A stretch of 64,000 bases of DNA from Thermus neutrinimicus (GCF_022760955.1 NZ_JAKTNU010000003.1:62001-126000); one strand, 5' to 3'; counted from the stretch's first letter, positions 45,907-54,949 are shown. A program made the numbers and translations. Notes: a model not told the origin generated them from the sequence alone.

Positions 45907-46937
45907 GCCTCGAGGCCTACGACTACCACCTGCCCCCGGAACTCATCGCCCAGGAGGGAGTGGAGCCCAGGGATAGGGCGCGGATGCTGGTGGTCTGGCG
46001 GGAAGGGCCTTTTCGGGCCGAGCACCGCCAGGTCAAGGACTTACCCGAGTACCTTCGTCCAGGGGACATTTTGGTCCTTAACGAGAGCAAGGTCATCCCC
46101 GCCCGCTTGTTGGCCCAAAGGCCCACGGGGGGGAAGGTGGAGGTGCTTTTGGTGCGGGAGCGGGCCCCAGGGGTTTGGGAAGCCCTGGTGGGGCCTGGCC
46201 GCAAGGCCAAGCCCGGCACCAGGCTCCGTTTCGTGTCTCCCCGGGACCTTCGCTTGGTTCCGGACCTCGAGGCGGAGGTGGTGGGGGTGGAGGAGGGTGG
46301 GGTGCGGATCCTTCGCTTCCAGGGGGATCTGGTGGCCCACCTGGAGGAAGTGGGGGAGGTACCCTTGCCCCCCTACATCAAGGGCCGGGTTCCCCTGGAG
46401 CGCTACCAGACCGTCTATGCCAAGCGTCCCGGTTCGGTGGCGGCTCCCACCGCCGGGCTTCACTTCACCCCGGAGCTTTTGGCGCGCTTAGAGGCCATGG
46501 GGGTGGAGCTTCGCTTTCTCACCCTGCACGTGGGCCCCGGTACCTTCCGGCCGGTGAAGGGGGACCCGGAGAAGCACGAGATGCACCCCGAGCCCTTTGA
46601 GGTGCCACAGGAGACCGCCCGCGCCATCAACCGGGCCAAGGAGGAGGGAAGGCGGGTGGTGGCGGTGGGCACCACCGTGGTCCGCGCCCTGGAAAGCGCT
46701 TTTCGGGAGGGGGTGGGCGTGGTGCCGGGGGCGGGGGAGACCCGGCTTTTCATCCGCCCGCCCTACACCTTTCGGGCCATTGACGCCCTTTTCACCAACT
46801 TCCACCTGCCCCGTTCCACCCTGCTTATGTTGGTGGCAGCCTTTTTGGGCTACGAGAAGACCATGGAGGCCTACCGGCTGGCTGTGGCCAAGGGGTACCG
46901 GTTTTACTCCCTAGGGGATGCCATGCTCATCCTCTAA
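45903..46937 (+). CDS. queA: S-adenosylmethionine:tRNA ribosyltransferase-isomerase
   Basis: 344 residues. DYHLPPELIAQEGVEPRDRARMLV opens the protein. VLNESKVIPARL, RVPLERYQTVYAKRPGSVAAPTAGLHFT and LHVGPGTFRPVKGDPEKHEMHPEPFEV are QueA signatures, and TNFHLPRSTLLMLVAAF is near the end. It builds epoxyqueuosine from preQ1-tRNA using the SAM ribosyl group. It overlaps the convergent pyrophosphatase-like gene by 11 bases. Confidence 0.95.
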   Translation: MSLEAYDYHLPPELIAQEGVEPRDRARMLVVWREGPFRAEHRQVKDLPEYLRPGDILVLNESKVIPARLLAQRPTGGKVEVLLVRERAPGVWEALVGPGRKAKPGTRLRFVSPRDLRLVPDLEAEVVGVEEGGVRILRFQGDLVAHLEEVGEVPLPPYIKGRVPLERYQTVYAKRPGSVAAPTAGLHFTPELLARLEAMGVELRFLTLHVGPGTFRPVKGDPEKHEMHPEPFEVPQETARAINRAKEEGRRVVAVGTTVVRALESAFREGVGVVPGAGETRLFIRPPYTFRAIDALFTNFHLPRSTLLMLVAAFLGYEKTMEAYRLAVAKGYRFYSLGDAMLIL

Positions 46938-47319
46938 GCAACCCGCTCACCCAGTTCCTGGCCTCCCCTGGCCCTAGGAGGCGGGGGTTGCGGCTTGGGT
47001 GGAACCAGGCGAGGAGCCCTTGGACCTCCCCCGGGCCGGGTTTTTGCCCTTCGGCCTCAAGGAGAAGTTTGTGATCCCCATCCGCCAGCCACACCATCCC
47101 CACCACCTCGCCCTCCACCTGGGTTCCCGGGGGAAGGGGCGGGCCCAAGTAGACGGCATCCAGCTCCTCCCCATCGGCGGGGTTGATGAGGCCAGGGATA
47201 AGGCCGTAGTTCACGGGGGCCGGCTGGTCCACGGCCACCAGGGCTAGGCGCCCCTCCTTCCAGGCGTAGCGGAAGGGGCTTCCCTTGCTCCACTCCACCA
47301 CCATGGAAAGCCGCATCAT
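46927..47319 (-). CDS. Short inorganic-pyrophosphatase-like protein, probably not a standard PPase
   Basis: 130 residues resembling family I soluble pyrophosphatases: VVEWSKGSPFRYAW, VNYGLIPG, ADGEELDAVYL and LPPGTQVEGEVVGM. Family enzymes are about 175 residues, and several catalytic positions differ: the K-x-E of IKYE becomes R17-Y-A19, the following Arg is lost, and the DGDPLD triad is D49-x-E51-x-x-D54. It could be a divergent phosphohydrolase or a non-catalytic relative. Its ATG overlaps the mgtE stop (ATGA), suggesting co-expression with magnesium uptake. Confidence 0.75.
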   Translation of the reverse strand: MMRLSMVVEWSKGSPFRYAWKEGRLALVAVDQPAPVNYGLIPGLINPADGEELDAVYLGPPLPPGTQVEGEVVGMVWLADGDHKLLLEAEGQKPGPGEVQGLLAWFHPSRNPRLLGPGEARNWVSGLLRG

Positions 47320-48665
47320 CCTAGGTTAAGCAATAGGCGGGCCACCGAAAGGTAGATGAGAAGCCCTGAGATGTCGGAAAGGGTGGCCACCAAAGGGTTG
47401 GAGACCAGAGCCGGGTCCACCCCAAGCCGCCTCAGCACCACGGGGAGCATGGCTCCCACCAGATTGGCGAAGAGCACCAGGAGGAAAAGGGCCAGGCCCA
47501 CCACCGGGGCTAGAAAGGCGTTCCCGTCCAGGAACACTTTTCCCAGGAGCAAGAGGGCGAGGGTGAGGCCCAGAAGGCTTCCCACCATCCCTTCCTTGAG
47601 GAGTATCCGCCGCCAGTCCCTGAGGTCCAGGTCCCGGGTGGCCAGGGCGCGGATGATGAGGGTGGCGGACTGGTTGCCGGTGTTCCCCCCCGTGCCCAGG
47701 AGCACGGGCACGTAGAAGGCTAGGGCGGTGGCGGCCTCGAGGAGGCTCTCAAACCCCTGGAGGATGGAGCTGGTGATCATGCCGGTCAGGATCAGGATCA
47801 CCAGCCAGCGCACCCGGGCCAGCCAGAGGGCGATGGGGGAGGCTTGGCTATAGACCAGGTCCGGCACGTCCACGGCCGCCAGGCGGTGGATGTCCTCGGT
47901 GGCCTCCTGTTCCAAAACGTCCAGGACGTCGTCCACCGTGACGATGCCCACCAGCACCCCCTCCTCGTCCACCACGGGCAGAACGGTGAAGTCGTAATCG
48001 GCCATGAGGCGGGCCACCTCTTCCTGGTCGGTGTCCGTGCGGACGAAGACCACCTTGGGGTTCATGATCTCCGCCACCTTGGTCTTGGGATCCGCCACGA
48101 TGAGGTCCCTCAGGGACAAGACCCCTCTGAGGCGCCCTCCCTCGTCCACCACATAGATGTAGTAAATGGTTTCCGCATCGGGGGCGGCCCGGCGCAGGAA
48201 GCGGATGACCTCCTCCACGGTCATGCCCTCCCGCACCGCCACGTACTCGGGGGTCATGAGGCCTCCGGCCTCGTCCTCCTCGTACTGGGTGAGCTCTTCC
48301 ACCTCGGCCCGGGTCTCGGGGTCCAGGGCCTCCTTGAGGCGGCGGAAAAGCTCGGGGTCCTCTTCCTCCACCGCCTGGAGGGCGTCGGCCAGGTCGTCCA
48401 GGGAGAGCTCCTCCAAAAGCTCCTGCACCCGCCAGGGGGGTAGGGTCTTCAGGTACTCCGCCTCCTCCTCCGCGGGGAGGTTGGCGAAGACTTCCGCGGC
48501 CCGTTCCTTGGGCAGGAGGGTGAGGACCACATAGCGGTGTTCCCCCTCCAGGTCATCCCACACGGCCAAGAGGTCCTGGGGATGGATTTCCTCCAGGAGC
48601 CTTTGGAGTTTCAGGGTGTCGCCTTCTTGCAGGGCTTGGCGCAGGGGGGAAAGGGTCGTCTCCAC
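47316..48665 (-). CDS. mgtE: Magnesium transporter MgtE
   Basis: 449 residues. The cytosolic N domain (1-130, EEIHPQDLLAVWDDLEGEHR) and two CBS domains (about 130-255, GGLMTPEYVAVREGMTVEE; IMNPKVVFV) form the Mg2+ sensor. Five membrane helices form a dimeric channel, with the pore motif VLLGTGGNTGNQSATLIIRALA. A late Asp near VATLSDISGLLIY lines the pore. Start GTG 48665 has AGGAGG six bases upstream. The channel is gated by intracellular Mg2+; the leader suggests an extra level of control. Confidence 0.95.
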   Translation of the reverse strand: METTLSPLRQALQEGDTLKLQRLLEEIHPQDLLAVWDDLEGEHRYVVLTLLPKERAAEVFANLPAEEEAEYLKTLPPWRVQELLEELSLDDLADALQAVEEEDPELFRRLKEALDPETRAEVEELTQYEEDEAGGLMTPEYVAVREGMTVEEVIRFLRRAAPDAETIYYIYVVDEGGRLRGVLSLRDLIVADPKTKVAEIMNPKVVFVRTDTDQEEVARLMADYDFTVLPVVDEEGVLVGIVTVDDVLDVLEQEATEDIHRLAAVDVPDLVYSQASPIALWLARVRWLVILILTGMITSSILQGFESLLEAATALAFYVPVLLGTGGNTGNQSATLIIRALATRDLDLRDWRRILLKEGMVGSLLGLTLALLLLGKVFLDGNAFLAPVVGLALFLLVLFANLVGAMLPVVLRRLGVDPALVSNPLVATLSDISGLLIYLSVARLLLNLG

Positions 48666-48781
48666 AGGCGGCCTCCTTTCACCCGAAGGCCGCCTGGTGG
48701 GCGGCCTTCAGGGCCTAAGACTCGAGGGCAAAGCCCCTAACATACCTTCCTTAGCCTAGGGGTCGCGGCCGGGGTCGTCAA
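48666..48781 (-). promoter_or_regulatory. mgtE promoter and candidate leader switch
   Basis: Minus-strand TTGACG (48776-48781), 17 bases and TAGGCT (48753-48758) predict a leader of about 80 bases. In it GAAGGCCGCC and GGCGGCCTTC (48700-48709 and 48685-48694) make a 10-bp hairpin. The same GGCGGCCT can instead pair with AGGCCGCC at 48667-48674, which includes the AGGAGG ribosome-binding site. The two structures exclude each other, so one would expose and one hide the start region. No M-box consensus is seen. Confidence 0.6.
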
Positions 48782-48814
48782 CCGTGCCCACTAGAAATGT
48801 GGGAAAAATTGAGG

Positions 48815-48866
48815 TTGACACGCTCAAGGGGCCTGGCCTATTCTAAGGCCCGGCCTGTTGGCCGGG
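48815..48866 (+). promoter_or_regulatory. ffh promoter and 5' hairpin
   Basis: TTGACA (48815-48820), 18 bases and TATTCT (48839-48844) form a near-consensus promoter, with transcription expected near 48851. CCCGGCC (48849-48855) and GGCCGGG (48860-48866) then form a stem around TGTT, directly followed by the ribosome-binding site. It may protect the 5' end of the long ffh-rpsP-khpA-rimM-trmD mRNA. Confidence 0.65.
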
Positions 48867-48872
48867 AGGCTC

Positions 48873-50177
48873 ATGTTTGCCAAGCTGGCGGGAAGACTGC
48901 AGGAGGCCATAGACCGCTTAAGGGGCCGGGGCCGCATCACCGAGGAGGACCTGAAGGCCACCCTCAGGGAGATCCGTCGGGCCCTGATGGATGCCGACGT
49001 GAACCTGGAGGTGGCGAGGGCCTTTGTGGAGAGCGTCCGGGAGAAGGCCTTGGGCCAGAAGGTCCTGGAAAGCCTCACCCCGGCAGAGGTGGTGCTGGCC
49101 ACGGTCTACGAGTCCCTGAAGGAGGCCTTGGGCGGGGAACCTCAGTTTCCCTCCCTGAGGAACCAGAACCTCTGGTTCCTGGTGGGCCTCCAGGGCTCTG
49201 GCAAAACCACCACCGCAGCCAAACTGGCCCTTTTCTACAAGGGAAAGGGTAGGAGGCCCCTTCTGGTGGCCGCCGACACCCAGCGCCCCGCCGCCCGGGA
49301 GCAGCTTCGCATCCTGGGGGAAAAGATCGGGGTCCCGGTCCTAGAGGTCCAGGATGGGGAGAGCCCCGAGTCCATCCGCCGCCGGGTGGAGGAACGGGCC
49401 AGGCAGGAGGTTCGTGACCTGATCCTGGTGGATACCGCCGGGCGCCTGCAGATGGACGAGCCCCTCATGGCGGAGCTGGCCCGCCTCAAGGAGGCCATGA
49501 ACCCCGACGAGGTGCTTTTGGTCCTGGATGCCATGACGGGCCAGGAGGCCCTTGGGGTGGCCAAGGCCTTTGACGAGAGGGTGGGGGTCACGGGGCTCGT
49601 CCTCACCAAGCTGGATGGGGATGCCCGGGGCGGGGCGGCCCTTTCCGCCCGGCACGTGACGGGGAAGCCCATCTACTTCGCAGGGGTTTCCGAGCGCCCC
49701 GAGGGCCTGGAGCCCTTCTACCCCGACCGGCTGGCGGGCCGCATCCTGGGCATGGGGGATGTGGCCACCTTGGCGGAGAAGGTGAGGGCGGCGGGCCTCG
49801 AGGCGGAGGCCCCCAAGTCCGCCAAGGAGCTCACCCTTGAGGACTTCCTCAAGCAGATGCAAAACCTAAAGCGCCTGGGCTCTTTTTCGGAGGTCCTCGC
49901 CATGCTTCCGGGGGTGGGCAAGGCCTTGCCCCCCGGGGTCCAGGTGGACGACAAGGCCATCAAGCGCCTCGAGGCCATCGTTCTCTCCATGACCCCCGAG
50001 GAGCGGAAGGACCCCCGCATCCTGAACGCCTCCCGGCGCAAGCGCATCGCCAGGGGAAGCGGTACCAGCGTGCAGGAGATCAACCGCTTCATCAAGGCAT
50101 TCGAGGAAACCAAGGCCCTAATGAAGTCCCTGGAGAAGAGCAAGGGCCGGGGACTCATGGGAATGTTCAGGAGGTAG
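48873..50177 (+). CDS. ffh: Signal recognition particle GTPase Ffh
   Basis: 434 residues. The N and G domains carry GLQGSGKTTTAAKLALFYKGK (P-loop), DTQRPAAREQL, LVDTAGRLQMDEPLM and TKLDGDARGGAALS. The C-terminal M domain (about 300-434) binds 4.5S RNA and signal peptides, with GSGTSVQEINRFIKAFEE and a short Met-containing tail. The ATG at 48873 gives the N-terminus MFAKLAGRLQEAIDRLRGRG; a GTG five codons upstream falls in the leader hairpin. It is first in the ffh-rpsP-khpA-rimM-trmD-rplS cluster. Confidence 0.96.
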   Translation: MFAKLAGRLQEAIDRLRGRGRITEEDLKATLREIRRALMDADVNLEVARAFVESVREKALGQKVLESLTPAEVVLATVYESLKEALGGEPQFPSLRNQNLWFLVGLQGSGKTTTAAKLALFYKGKGRRPLLVAADTQRPAAREQLRILGEKIGVPVLEVQDGESPESIRRRVEERARQEVRDLILVDTAGRLQMDEPLMAELARLKEAMNPDEVLLVLDAMTGQEALGVAKAFDERVGVTGLVLTKLDGDARGGAALSARHVTGKPIYFAGVSERPEGLEPFYPDRLAGRILGMGDVATLAEKVRAAGLEAEAPKSAKELTLEDFLKQMQNLKRLGSFSEVLAMLPGVGKALPPGVQVDDKAIKRLEAIVLSMTPEERKDPRILNASRRKRIARGSGTSVQEINRFIKAFEETKALMKSLEKSKGRGLMGMFRR

Positions 50178-50183
50178 GAAAGC

Positions 50184-50438
50184 ATGGTAAAGATCCGGCT
50201 CTCTCGTTTCGGCTCCAAGCATAACCCTCACTACCGCATCGTGGTCACCGATAGCCGCAGGAAGCGCGACGGCGCCTACATCGAAAAGATCGGGTACTAC
50301 GATCCCCGCAAGACCACTCCCGAGTGGCTGAAGGTGGACGTGGAGCGGGCCAGGTACTGGCTCTCCGTGGGGGCCCAGCCCACGGACACCGCCCGGAGGC
50401 TTCTTAGAGAGGCGGGGGTTTTCCGGCAGGAAGGCTAG
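50184..50438 (+). CDS. rpsP: Ribosomal protein bS16
   Basis: 84 residues, standard bS16: [30 protein letters not shown] and KIGYYDPRK, with a short basic-acidic end. It is a primary-to-secondary 30S binder needed for 16S folding. It starts 6 bases after ffh with GGAGGTAGGAAAGC upstream. Confidence 0.96.
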   Translation: MVKIRLSRFGSKHNPHYRIVVTDSRRKRDGAYIEKIGYYDPRKTTPEWLKVDVERARYWLSVGAQPTDTARRLLREAGVFRQEG

Positions 50439-50454
50439 GATAAGGGCTTCCTGA

Positions 50455-50490
50455 GGGTGCCGGGCGGGTATCCTCGCCGGCGCCCTTGTC
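50455..50490 (+). terminator. Terminator-like hairpin after rpsP
   Basis: GGGTGCCGG (50455-50463) pairs with CCGGCGCCC (50477-50485), with one G-U pair, followed by TTGTCTT. It may partly end the ffh-rpsP mRNA before khpA. Confidence 0.5.
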
Positions 50491-50503
50491 TTAACATGAG
50501 GTC

Positions 50504-50722
50504 ATGAGGGACTTGGTGGAGTACCTGGCCAAGAGCGTGGTGGACCAGCCGGAGCGGGTCCGGGTGCAGGAGAGGCGTACGCGGGAAGGGCCCCTTTACC
50601 TGGTGGAGGTGGCCCCGGAGGACAAGGGCCGGCTCATCGGTAAGCAGGGCCGGGTCATCGAGTCCATCCGTACCCTGGTGCGGGCCTACGCCAAGCGCAA
50701 GGTGGGTGTGGAGGTGCGCTAG
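50504..50722 (+). CDS. khpA: KH-domain RNA-binding protein KhpA
   Basis: 72 residues. It is a single KH domain with the GxxG loop in GRLIGKQGRVIESIRTLVRAY. It binds RNA, often as a dimer with KhpB, and in several bacteria influences sRNA use and cell division. Its place between rpsP and rimM is conserved in many phyla. Confidence 0.9.
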   Translation: MRDLVEYLAKSVVDQPERVRVQERRTREGPLYLVEVAPEDKGRLIGKQGRVIESIRTLVRAYAKRKVGVEVR

Positions 50723-50749
50723 GGCGGGCTCTGGCATAATGGATTAGGG

Positions 50750-51238
50750 ATGCGCCTGGTGGAGATCGGCCGGTTCGGTGCCCCGTATGCCCTGCGCGGG
50801 GGGCTTAAGTTCCGGGGTGAGCCGGTGGTGGCTCACCTGGAACGGGTGTACGTGGAAGGCCATGGCTGGCGGGCGGTGGAGGATCTCTACCAGGTGGGGG
50901 AAGACCTGGTGGTCCACCTGGCAGGGGTTTCCAGCCGGGAGCTGGCCGAGCCCTTGGTGGGTCTTCGGGTGTACGCGGAGGTGGAGGAGCTCCCCCCCCT
51001 CGAGGAGGGCCGGTACTACTACTTCGCCCTCATCGGGCTTCCCGTTTACGTGGGGGACTTGAAGATGGGGGTGGTGGTGGACATCCTGGACGCGGGAGCC
51101 CAGGATGTCCTGGTGATCAAGGGCGTGGGGGAAAGGCTTCGCGACCAGACGGAGCGCCTGGTGCCCCTGCAGGCCCCCTACGTGCGGGTGGAGGAGGAGG
51201 GCATCCACGTGGAGCCGATCCCCGGCCTCTTTGACTGA
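50750..51238 (+). CDS. rimM: Ribosome maturation factor RimM
   Basis: 162 residues. The N-terminal RimM domain begins RLVEIGRFGAPYALRGGLKF, and a C-terminal PRC barrel contains YYYFALIGLPVYVGDLKMGVVVDILDAGAQDVLVIKG and IPGLFD. It helps assemble the 30S head and binds uS19. CATAAT (50735-50740) lies 10 bases before the ATG. Its stop TGA overlaps the trmD start (TGAATG context). Confidence 0.93.
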   Translation: MRLVEIGRFGAPYALRGGLKFRGEPVVAHLERVYVEGHGWRAVEDLYQVGEDLVVHLAGVSSRELAEPLVGLRVYAEVEELPPLEEGRYYYFALIGLPVYVGDLKMGVVVDILDAGAQDVLVIKGVGERLRDQTERLVPLQAPYVRVEEEGIHVEPIPGLFD

Positions 51239-51958
51239 ATGCGCTACACTATCCTCACCCTTTTCCCTCGCCTCATACTCCCCTGGCTTTCGGAGTCTCT
51301 CCTAAAGAAGGCCCAGGAGCGGGGCCTTATCCGGGTGGAGGTGGTGGATCTCAGGGCTTATGGCCTGGGGCGGCACCGCACCGTGGACGATACCCCCTAT
51401 GGCGGCGGGGCGGGGATGGTGATCCGCCCCGATGTGGCGGTGGCGGCCTTGGAGGCAGTTCTGCCCGCGGATGAGGTGATCCTCCTTTCCCCGGCGGGGG
51501 AACCCTTCTCGCAGCGGATGGCGGAGGAGCTGGCCCAAAGGGATCACCTGGTCCTTCTTTCCGGGCGCTACGAGGGATTTGACGCCAGGGTGGAGGCCTT
51601 TGTGACCCGGTCCCTTTCCATTGGGGACTACGTGCTCATGGGGGGGGAGGTGGCGGCCCTGGCGGTGCTGGAGGCCACCGCCCGGCTTATTCCCGGGGTG
51701 ATCGGGGATCCGGAAAGCCACCTAAGGGATTCCTTCGTCCGTGGGCTTCTGGACCATCCCCACTACACCCGCCCTCCGGAGTTCCGCGGGCTTAGGGTGC
51801 CGGAGGTTCTCCTTTCGGGAAACCATCCGGAGGTGGACCGGTGGCGCAGGGCGGAGGCCTTGAGGAAGACCCTGGCCGTGAGGCCGGAGCTGGTGCGGGA
51901 GGCCAGGCTTGGGCCCCTCGAGGTGGCCTGGCTTGCGGAAATGGACCGCGAGGGCTAG
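51239..51958 (+). CDS. trmD: tRNA (guanine-37-N1)-methyltransferase
   Basis: 239 residues of the SPOUT family. [67 protein letters not shown] (knotted SAM site) and [26 protein letters not shown]. It makes m1G37, which prevents +1 frameshifting. The start directly abuts the rimM stop. Confidence 0.96.
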   Translation: MRYTILTLFPRLILPWLSESLLKKAQERGLIRVEVVDLRAYGLGRHRTVDDTPYGGGAGMVIRPDVAVAALEAVLPADEVILLSPAGEPFSQRMAEELAQRDHLVLLSGRYEGFDARVEAFVTRSLSIGDYVLMGGEVAALAVLEATARLIPGVIGDPESHLRDSFVRGLLDHPHYTRPPEFRGLRVPEVLLSGNHPEVDRWRRAEALRKTLAVRPELVREARLGPLEVAWLAEMDREG

Positions 51959-52013
51959 ACTTAGGTCTGTTGCCCATGAACCCCTAGGGGTTCCTCTGGG
52001 GAGGGAGGCGAAC
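51933..52013 (+). promoter_or_regulatory. rplS promoter inside trmD, with palindromic leader
   Basis: TTGCGG (51933-51938), 17 bases and TAGACT (51956-51961) would start an rplS mRNA near 51968. The leader holds the perfect palindrome GAACCCCTAGGGGTTC (51978-51993) upstream of GGGAGGGAGG. This allows bL19 to be made independently of trmD. Confidence 0.5.
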
Positions 52014-52475
52014 ATGAACCGAGGAGCGCTGCTTAAGGTGGTGGAGGCCAAGTATACCCGCACCGATCTTCCCGAGTTCCGGCCTGGGGACACCGTGCGG
52101 GTGGCCTACCGGGTAAAGGAGGGCAACCGCACCCGGGTGCAGAACTTTGAGGGCATCGTCATCAAGGTCAAGCGGAACGGGTACAACACCAGCTTTACCG
52201 TGCGCAAGGTGAGCTATGGCGTGGGGGTGGAGCGCATCTTCCCCTTGAACTCCCCCCTCATCGAGAAGATCGAGATCGTCCAGCGGGGCCGGGCCCGGCG
52301 GGCCAAGCTCTACTTTATCCGCGAGCTTTCCGAAAGGGAGATTCGCCGCAAGCTCCGTGCCGACCGCAAGCGCATCGGTCAGGACCAGGAGAGGGCTCGG
52401 GTGGCCAAGGAGGAGGCGGAAGCCGCCAAGAGCGCTACCCAGGCGGTTTCCGAAGGGGAAGCCCCAGCCGAGTAA
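52014..52475 (+). CDS. rplS: Ribosomal protein bL19
   Basis: 153 residues. [60 protein letters not shown] and [18 protein letters not shown] are the bL19 core at the 30S-50S interface. A charged, alanine-rich tail of about 40 residues follows, longer than in E. coli (115 residues). The ATG at 52014 follows a strong ribosome-binding site. Confidence 0.96.
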   Translation: MNRGALLKVVEAKYTRTDLPEFRPGDTVRVAYRVKEGNRTRVQNFEGIVIKVKRNGYNTSFTVRKVSYGVGVERIFPLNSPLIEKIEIVQRGRARRAKLYFIRELSEREIRRKLRADRKRIGQDQERARVAKEEAEAAKSATQAVSEGEAPAE

Positions 52476-52484
52476 GCCGGGGGC

Positions 52485-52518
52485 TAGGGGAAGGGTGGGT
52501 TTGCCCGCCCTTCCCCTA
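52485..52518. terminator. Bidirectional terminator between rplS and the response regulator
   Basis: A 15-bp stem from 52485-52499 to 52504-52518, with one G-U pair and loop TTTG, lies between two convergent genes and contains the minus-strand stop codon. T tails are weak on both sides. Confidence 0.65.
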
Positions 52519-53121
52519 CATCTTCGCCAGGAAACCCAGGGACCTCGCCTTTTCCAGAGCTTCCACCCGGTTTCGGGCCAGAAGCTTGCCGTAAAGGCTT
52601 TCCAGGTGGTCCTTCACCGTGTCCGGGGAAAGGCCTAGGGCCTTGGCCATCTCCTTCACGGAAAGCCCCTGGGCCAGAAGGTGGAGGACCTCCTCCTCCC
52701 TGGAGGTGAGGCTGGGAAGGTCTGGGGGCTTCAGCGTCTCCTCCCCTTGCGCCACCCGTAAAAGGCGCCTTTTGAGCTCGGCGGCGGAGAGCTCCTTGGA
52801 AAAATAGGCGTCGGCCCCGGCCAAAAAGGCTTCCCGTACCAGGGCGGGCTCCTGGTAGGTGGTGAGAAGGGCGATCAGACCGGCATACCCCTTCTTCCTT
52901 AGCGCCCGGGTGCACTCCAGGCCGTCCATTTTGGGCATCCTTAGGTCCAGGAGGACCGCTTCTGGGTTCAGCGCCAGGGCCTTTTCCAAGGCCTCCTCCC
53001 CATCCTGGGCCTCGGCCACCACCACGAGCCCTTCCCCCTCGAGGCCCGCCCTAAGCCCCAGGCGGAAGAGGGGGTGGTCGTCGGCGATCAGCACCCGGAG
53101 ATTGGGGTTTAGATGCCGCAT
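52516..53121 (-). CDS. NarL/FixJ-type response regulator
   Basis: 201 residues. The receiver domain has [18 protein letters not shown], the phospho-acceptor Asp in [15 protein letters not shown], and the Lys in [11 protein letters not shown]. The C-terminal LuxR-type HTH is [45 protein letters not shown]. No histidine kinase gene is adjacent, so the partner is elsewhere. It is divergent from sdaAA with 59 bases between. Confidence 0.9.
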   Translation of the reverse strand: MRHLNPNLRVLIADDHPLFRLGLRAGLEGEGLVVVAEAQDGEEALEKALALNPEAVLLDLRMPKMDGLECTRALRKKGYAGLIALLTTYQEPALVREAFLAGADAYFSKELSAAELKRRLLRVAQGEETLKPPDLPSLTSREEEVLHLLAQGLSVKEMAKALGLSPDTVKDHLESLYGKLLARNRVEALEKARSLGFLAKM

Positions 53122-53168
53122 CCTCGCCCTCTAGGATAGGCCCACCCTGTGAAAATCAGGCTAAAACC

Positions 53169-53180
53169 TATACTAAGGCT
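53169..53180 (+). promoter_or_regulatory. -10 box of a leaderless sdaAA transcript
   Basis: TATACT (53169-53174) is 6 bases before the ATG at 53181. No convincing -35 is seen. Confidence 0.5.
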
Positions 53181-54044
53181 ATGCCGTTGACCCTGAACGA
53201 CCTTGCAGCCCTTCCCGGCCGGGCATCCGAGGCCTTGCTCCTCGAGGAGGTGGAGGAAACCGGGTTGGCTCCCGAGGCCATCCTGGCTAAGCTCCGGGAG
53301 CGCCTGGGCATTATGCGGGATTCCATCCGAAGGGGTCTTGCCTCGGACGCCCCCAGTGTGGCGGGAATGGTGGGGAAGAACGCCAAGACCTTGTGGGAGG
53401 CCCCGGACCCCTTGCGGGATCCGCTTCTCAAGCGGGTTCAGGCTTACGCCATGGCGGTCAACGAGGAAAACGCCCGCATGGGCCGGATTGTGGCCGCACC
53501 CACCGCGGGCAGCGCCGGGACGCTTCCTGGGGCCTTGCTGGGGGTAGCGGATCACCTGGGCATCCCCGATGAGGAACTCCTCATGCCCATGGTCCTGGCC
53601 GCCGGGGTGGCCAAGATCATCAGCCGCCAGATCTACATCGCTGGGGCCAGCGGGGGATGCCAGGCGGAGATCGGCTCCTCGGCGGCCATGGCGGCGGCCG
53701 CCGTTACCGAGCTTCTCGGGGGGAGCTCGGAGGCCTCCAGCCATGCGGCGGCTTTGGCCCTGCAGAACACTTTGGGTTTGGTTTGCGATCCCGTGGGGGG
53801 ATTTGTGGAGGTGCCCTGCGTGATGCGCAATGGCTTTTATGCGGTTCACGCGGTGAGCGCGGCTTCCATGGCCCTGGCGGGAATAAGGAGCGTGATCCCT
53901 CCCGACGAGGTGATCCTGGCCATGGCGGGCATCGGCCGCCTCCTGCCCTTGGAGCTCAAGGAGACTGGCCTGGGAGGCTTGGCGGACACCCCTACAGGGC
54001 GTCGGCTCGCTGCCCAAGCCCTGGGGGAGGCTTCTGAGGGCTAG
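53181..54044 (+). CDS. sdaAA: L-serine dehydratase, iron-sulfur-dependent, alpha subunit
   Basis: 287 residues. [19 protein letters not shown], the cluster cysteines in [24 protein letters not shown] and VPCVMRNG, and the [17 protein letters not shown] end identify the alpha chain of the two-subunit [4Fe-4S] enzyme that deaminates serine to pyruvate. The beta chain (sdaAB) is not next to it. It ends one base before the convergent sulfurtransferase. Confidence 0.92.
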   Translation: MPLTLNDLAALPGRASEALLLEEVEETGLAPEAILAKLRERLGIMRDSIRRGLASDAPSVAGMVGKNAKTLWEAPDPLRDPLLKRVQAYAMAVNEENARMGRIVAAPTAGSAGTLPGALLGVADHLGIPDEELLMPMVLAAGVAKIISRQIYIAGASGGCQAEIGSSAAMAAAAVTELLGGSSEASSHAAALALQNTLGLVCDPVGGFVEVPCVMRNGFYAVHAVSAASMALAGIRSVIPPDEVILAMAGIGRLLPLELKETGLGGLADTPTGRRLAAQALGEASEG

Positions 54045-54045
54045 G

Positions 54046-54903
54046 CTATTCCTCCCCCTTGGCCACCGGAACTCCCACCAGGTTGCCCCACTCCGTCCAG
54101 GAGCCGTCGTAGTTCTTCACGTGGGGGTAGTCCAGGAGGTACTTGAGGACAAACCAGGAGTGGCTGGAACGCTCGGCGATGCGGCAGTAGACCACCACAT
54201 CCTTCTCCGGGGTGATGCCCAAGGACTCGTAGAGGGCCTTAAGTTCCTCCGCCCTTTTGAAGGTCCCGTCGGGGTTCACCGCCTTGGCCCAGGGGATGTT
54301 CTTGGCGCCCGGGATGTGGCCGGCCCGCAGGGCTCCTTCCTGTGGATAGTCGGGCATGTGGGTGCGTTCCCCGCGGTACTCCTCGGGGCTTCGCACGTCC
54401 ACCAGGGCGCCCTTGCCCTCCTTAACCTTGAGGGTGTGCTTGAGGACCTCGTCCCGGTAGGCGCGGATGGTCTCGTCCCGGTAGGGCACCCGATAGGCGC
54501 CCCGGGGATAGGTGGGCACCTCGGTGGTGAGGGGGCGGCCCTCCTCCACCCACTTCTGCCGCCCTCCGTTCATGAGGCGCACATCCTGGTGGCCGTTGTA
54601 CTTGAAGAACCAGAAGGCGTAGGCGGCCCACCAATTGTTCTTGTCCCCGTAAAGGACCACGGTGGTGTCGGTGGAGATGCCCAGGCGTTCCATGAGCTGG
54701 GTGAACCCCTCCTCGTCCACAAAGTCCCGTACCACCGGATCCCAGAAGTCCCGTTGCCAGTCCACCTTCTGTGCCCCTGGAATGTGGCCGGTTTCGTAGA
54801 GCAGGATGTCCTCGTCCACCTCGAGGATCCGAATCTGCGGGTCCTGTAAGTGCTTTTGAACCCAGTCCGTGCTCACCAGAACCTCGGGATGCGTGTAGTC
54901 CAT
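54046..54903 (-). CDS. Two-domain thiosulfate sulfurtransferase (rhodanese)
   Basis: 285 residues. The N-terminal inactive rhodanese domain ([42 protein letters not shown]) is followed by a C-terminal catalytic one: [29 protein letters not shown] and the active-site loop [18 protein letters not shown]. The CRIAER loop is the type seen in SseA-like enzymes. The ATG at 54903 is preceded by GGGAGGTGGGGT on the minus strand. Confidence 0.9.
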   Translation of the reverse strand: MDYTHPEVLVSTDWVQKHLQDPQIRILEVDEDILLYETGHIPGAQKVDWQRDFWDPVVRDFVDEEGFTQLMERLGISTDTTVVLYGDKNNWWAAYAFWFFKYNGHQDVRLMNGGRQKWVEEGRPLTTEVPTYPRGAYRVPYRDETIRAYRDEVLKHTLKVKEGKGALVDVRSPEEYRGERTHMPDYPQEGALRAGHIPGAKNIPWAKAVNPDGTFKRAEELKALYESLGITPEKDVVVYCRIAERSSHSWFVLKYLLDYPHVKNYDGSWTEWGNLVGVPVAKGEE

Positions 54904-54921
54904 ACCCCACCTCCCAATCCC

Positions 54922-54949
54922 AAGATACCCATGAGTAAAAAAGAGTAAA
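54922..54949 (-). promoter_or_regulatory. Promoter of the sulfurtransferase gene
   Basis: Minus-strand TTTACT (54944-54949), 16 bases and TATCTT (54922-54927), 18 bases before the ATG. Confidence 0.6.

Noticed and set aside
48666-48750. M-box (ykoK) Mg2+ riboswitch before mgtE
   Set aside because: The leader is too short and lacks the M-box core; only a simple three-repeat arrangement is present.
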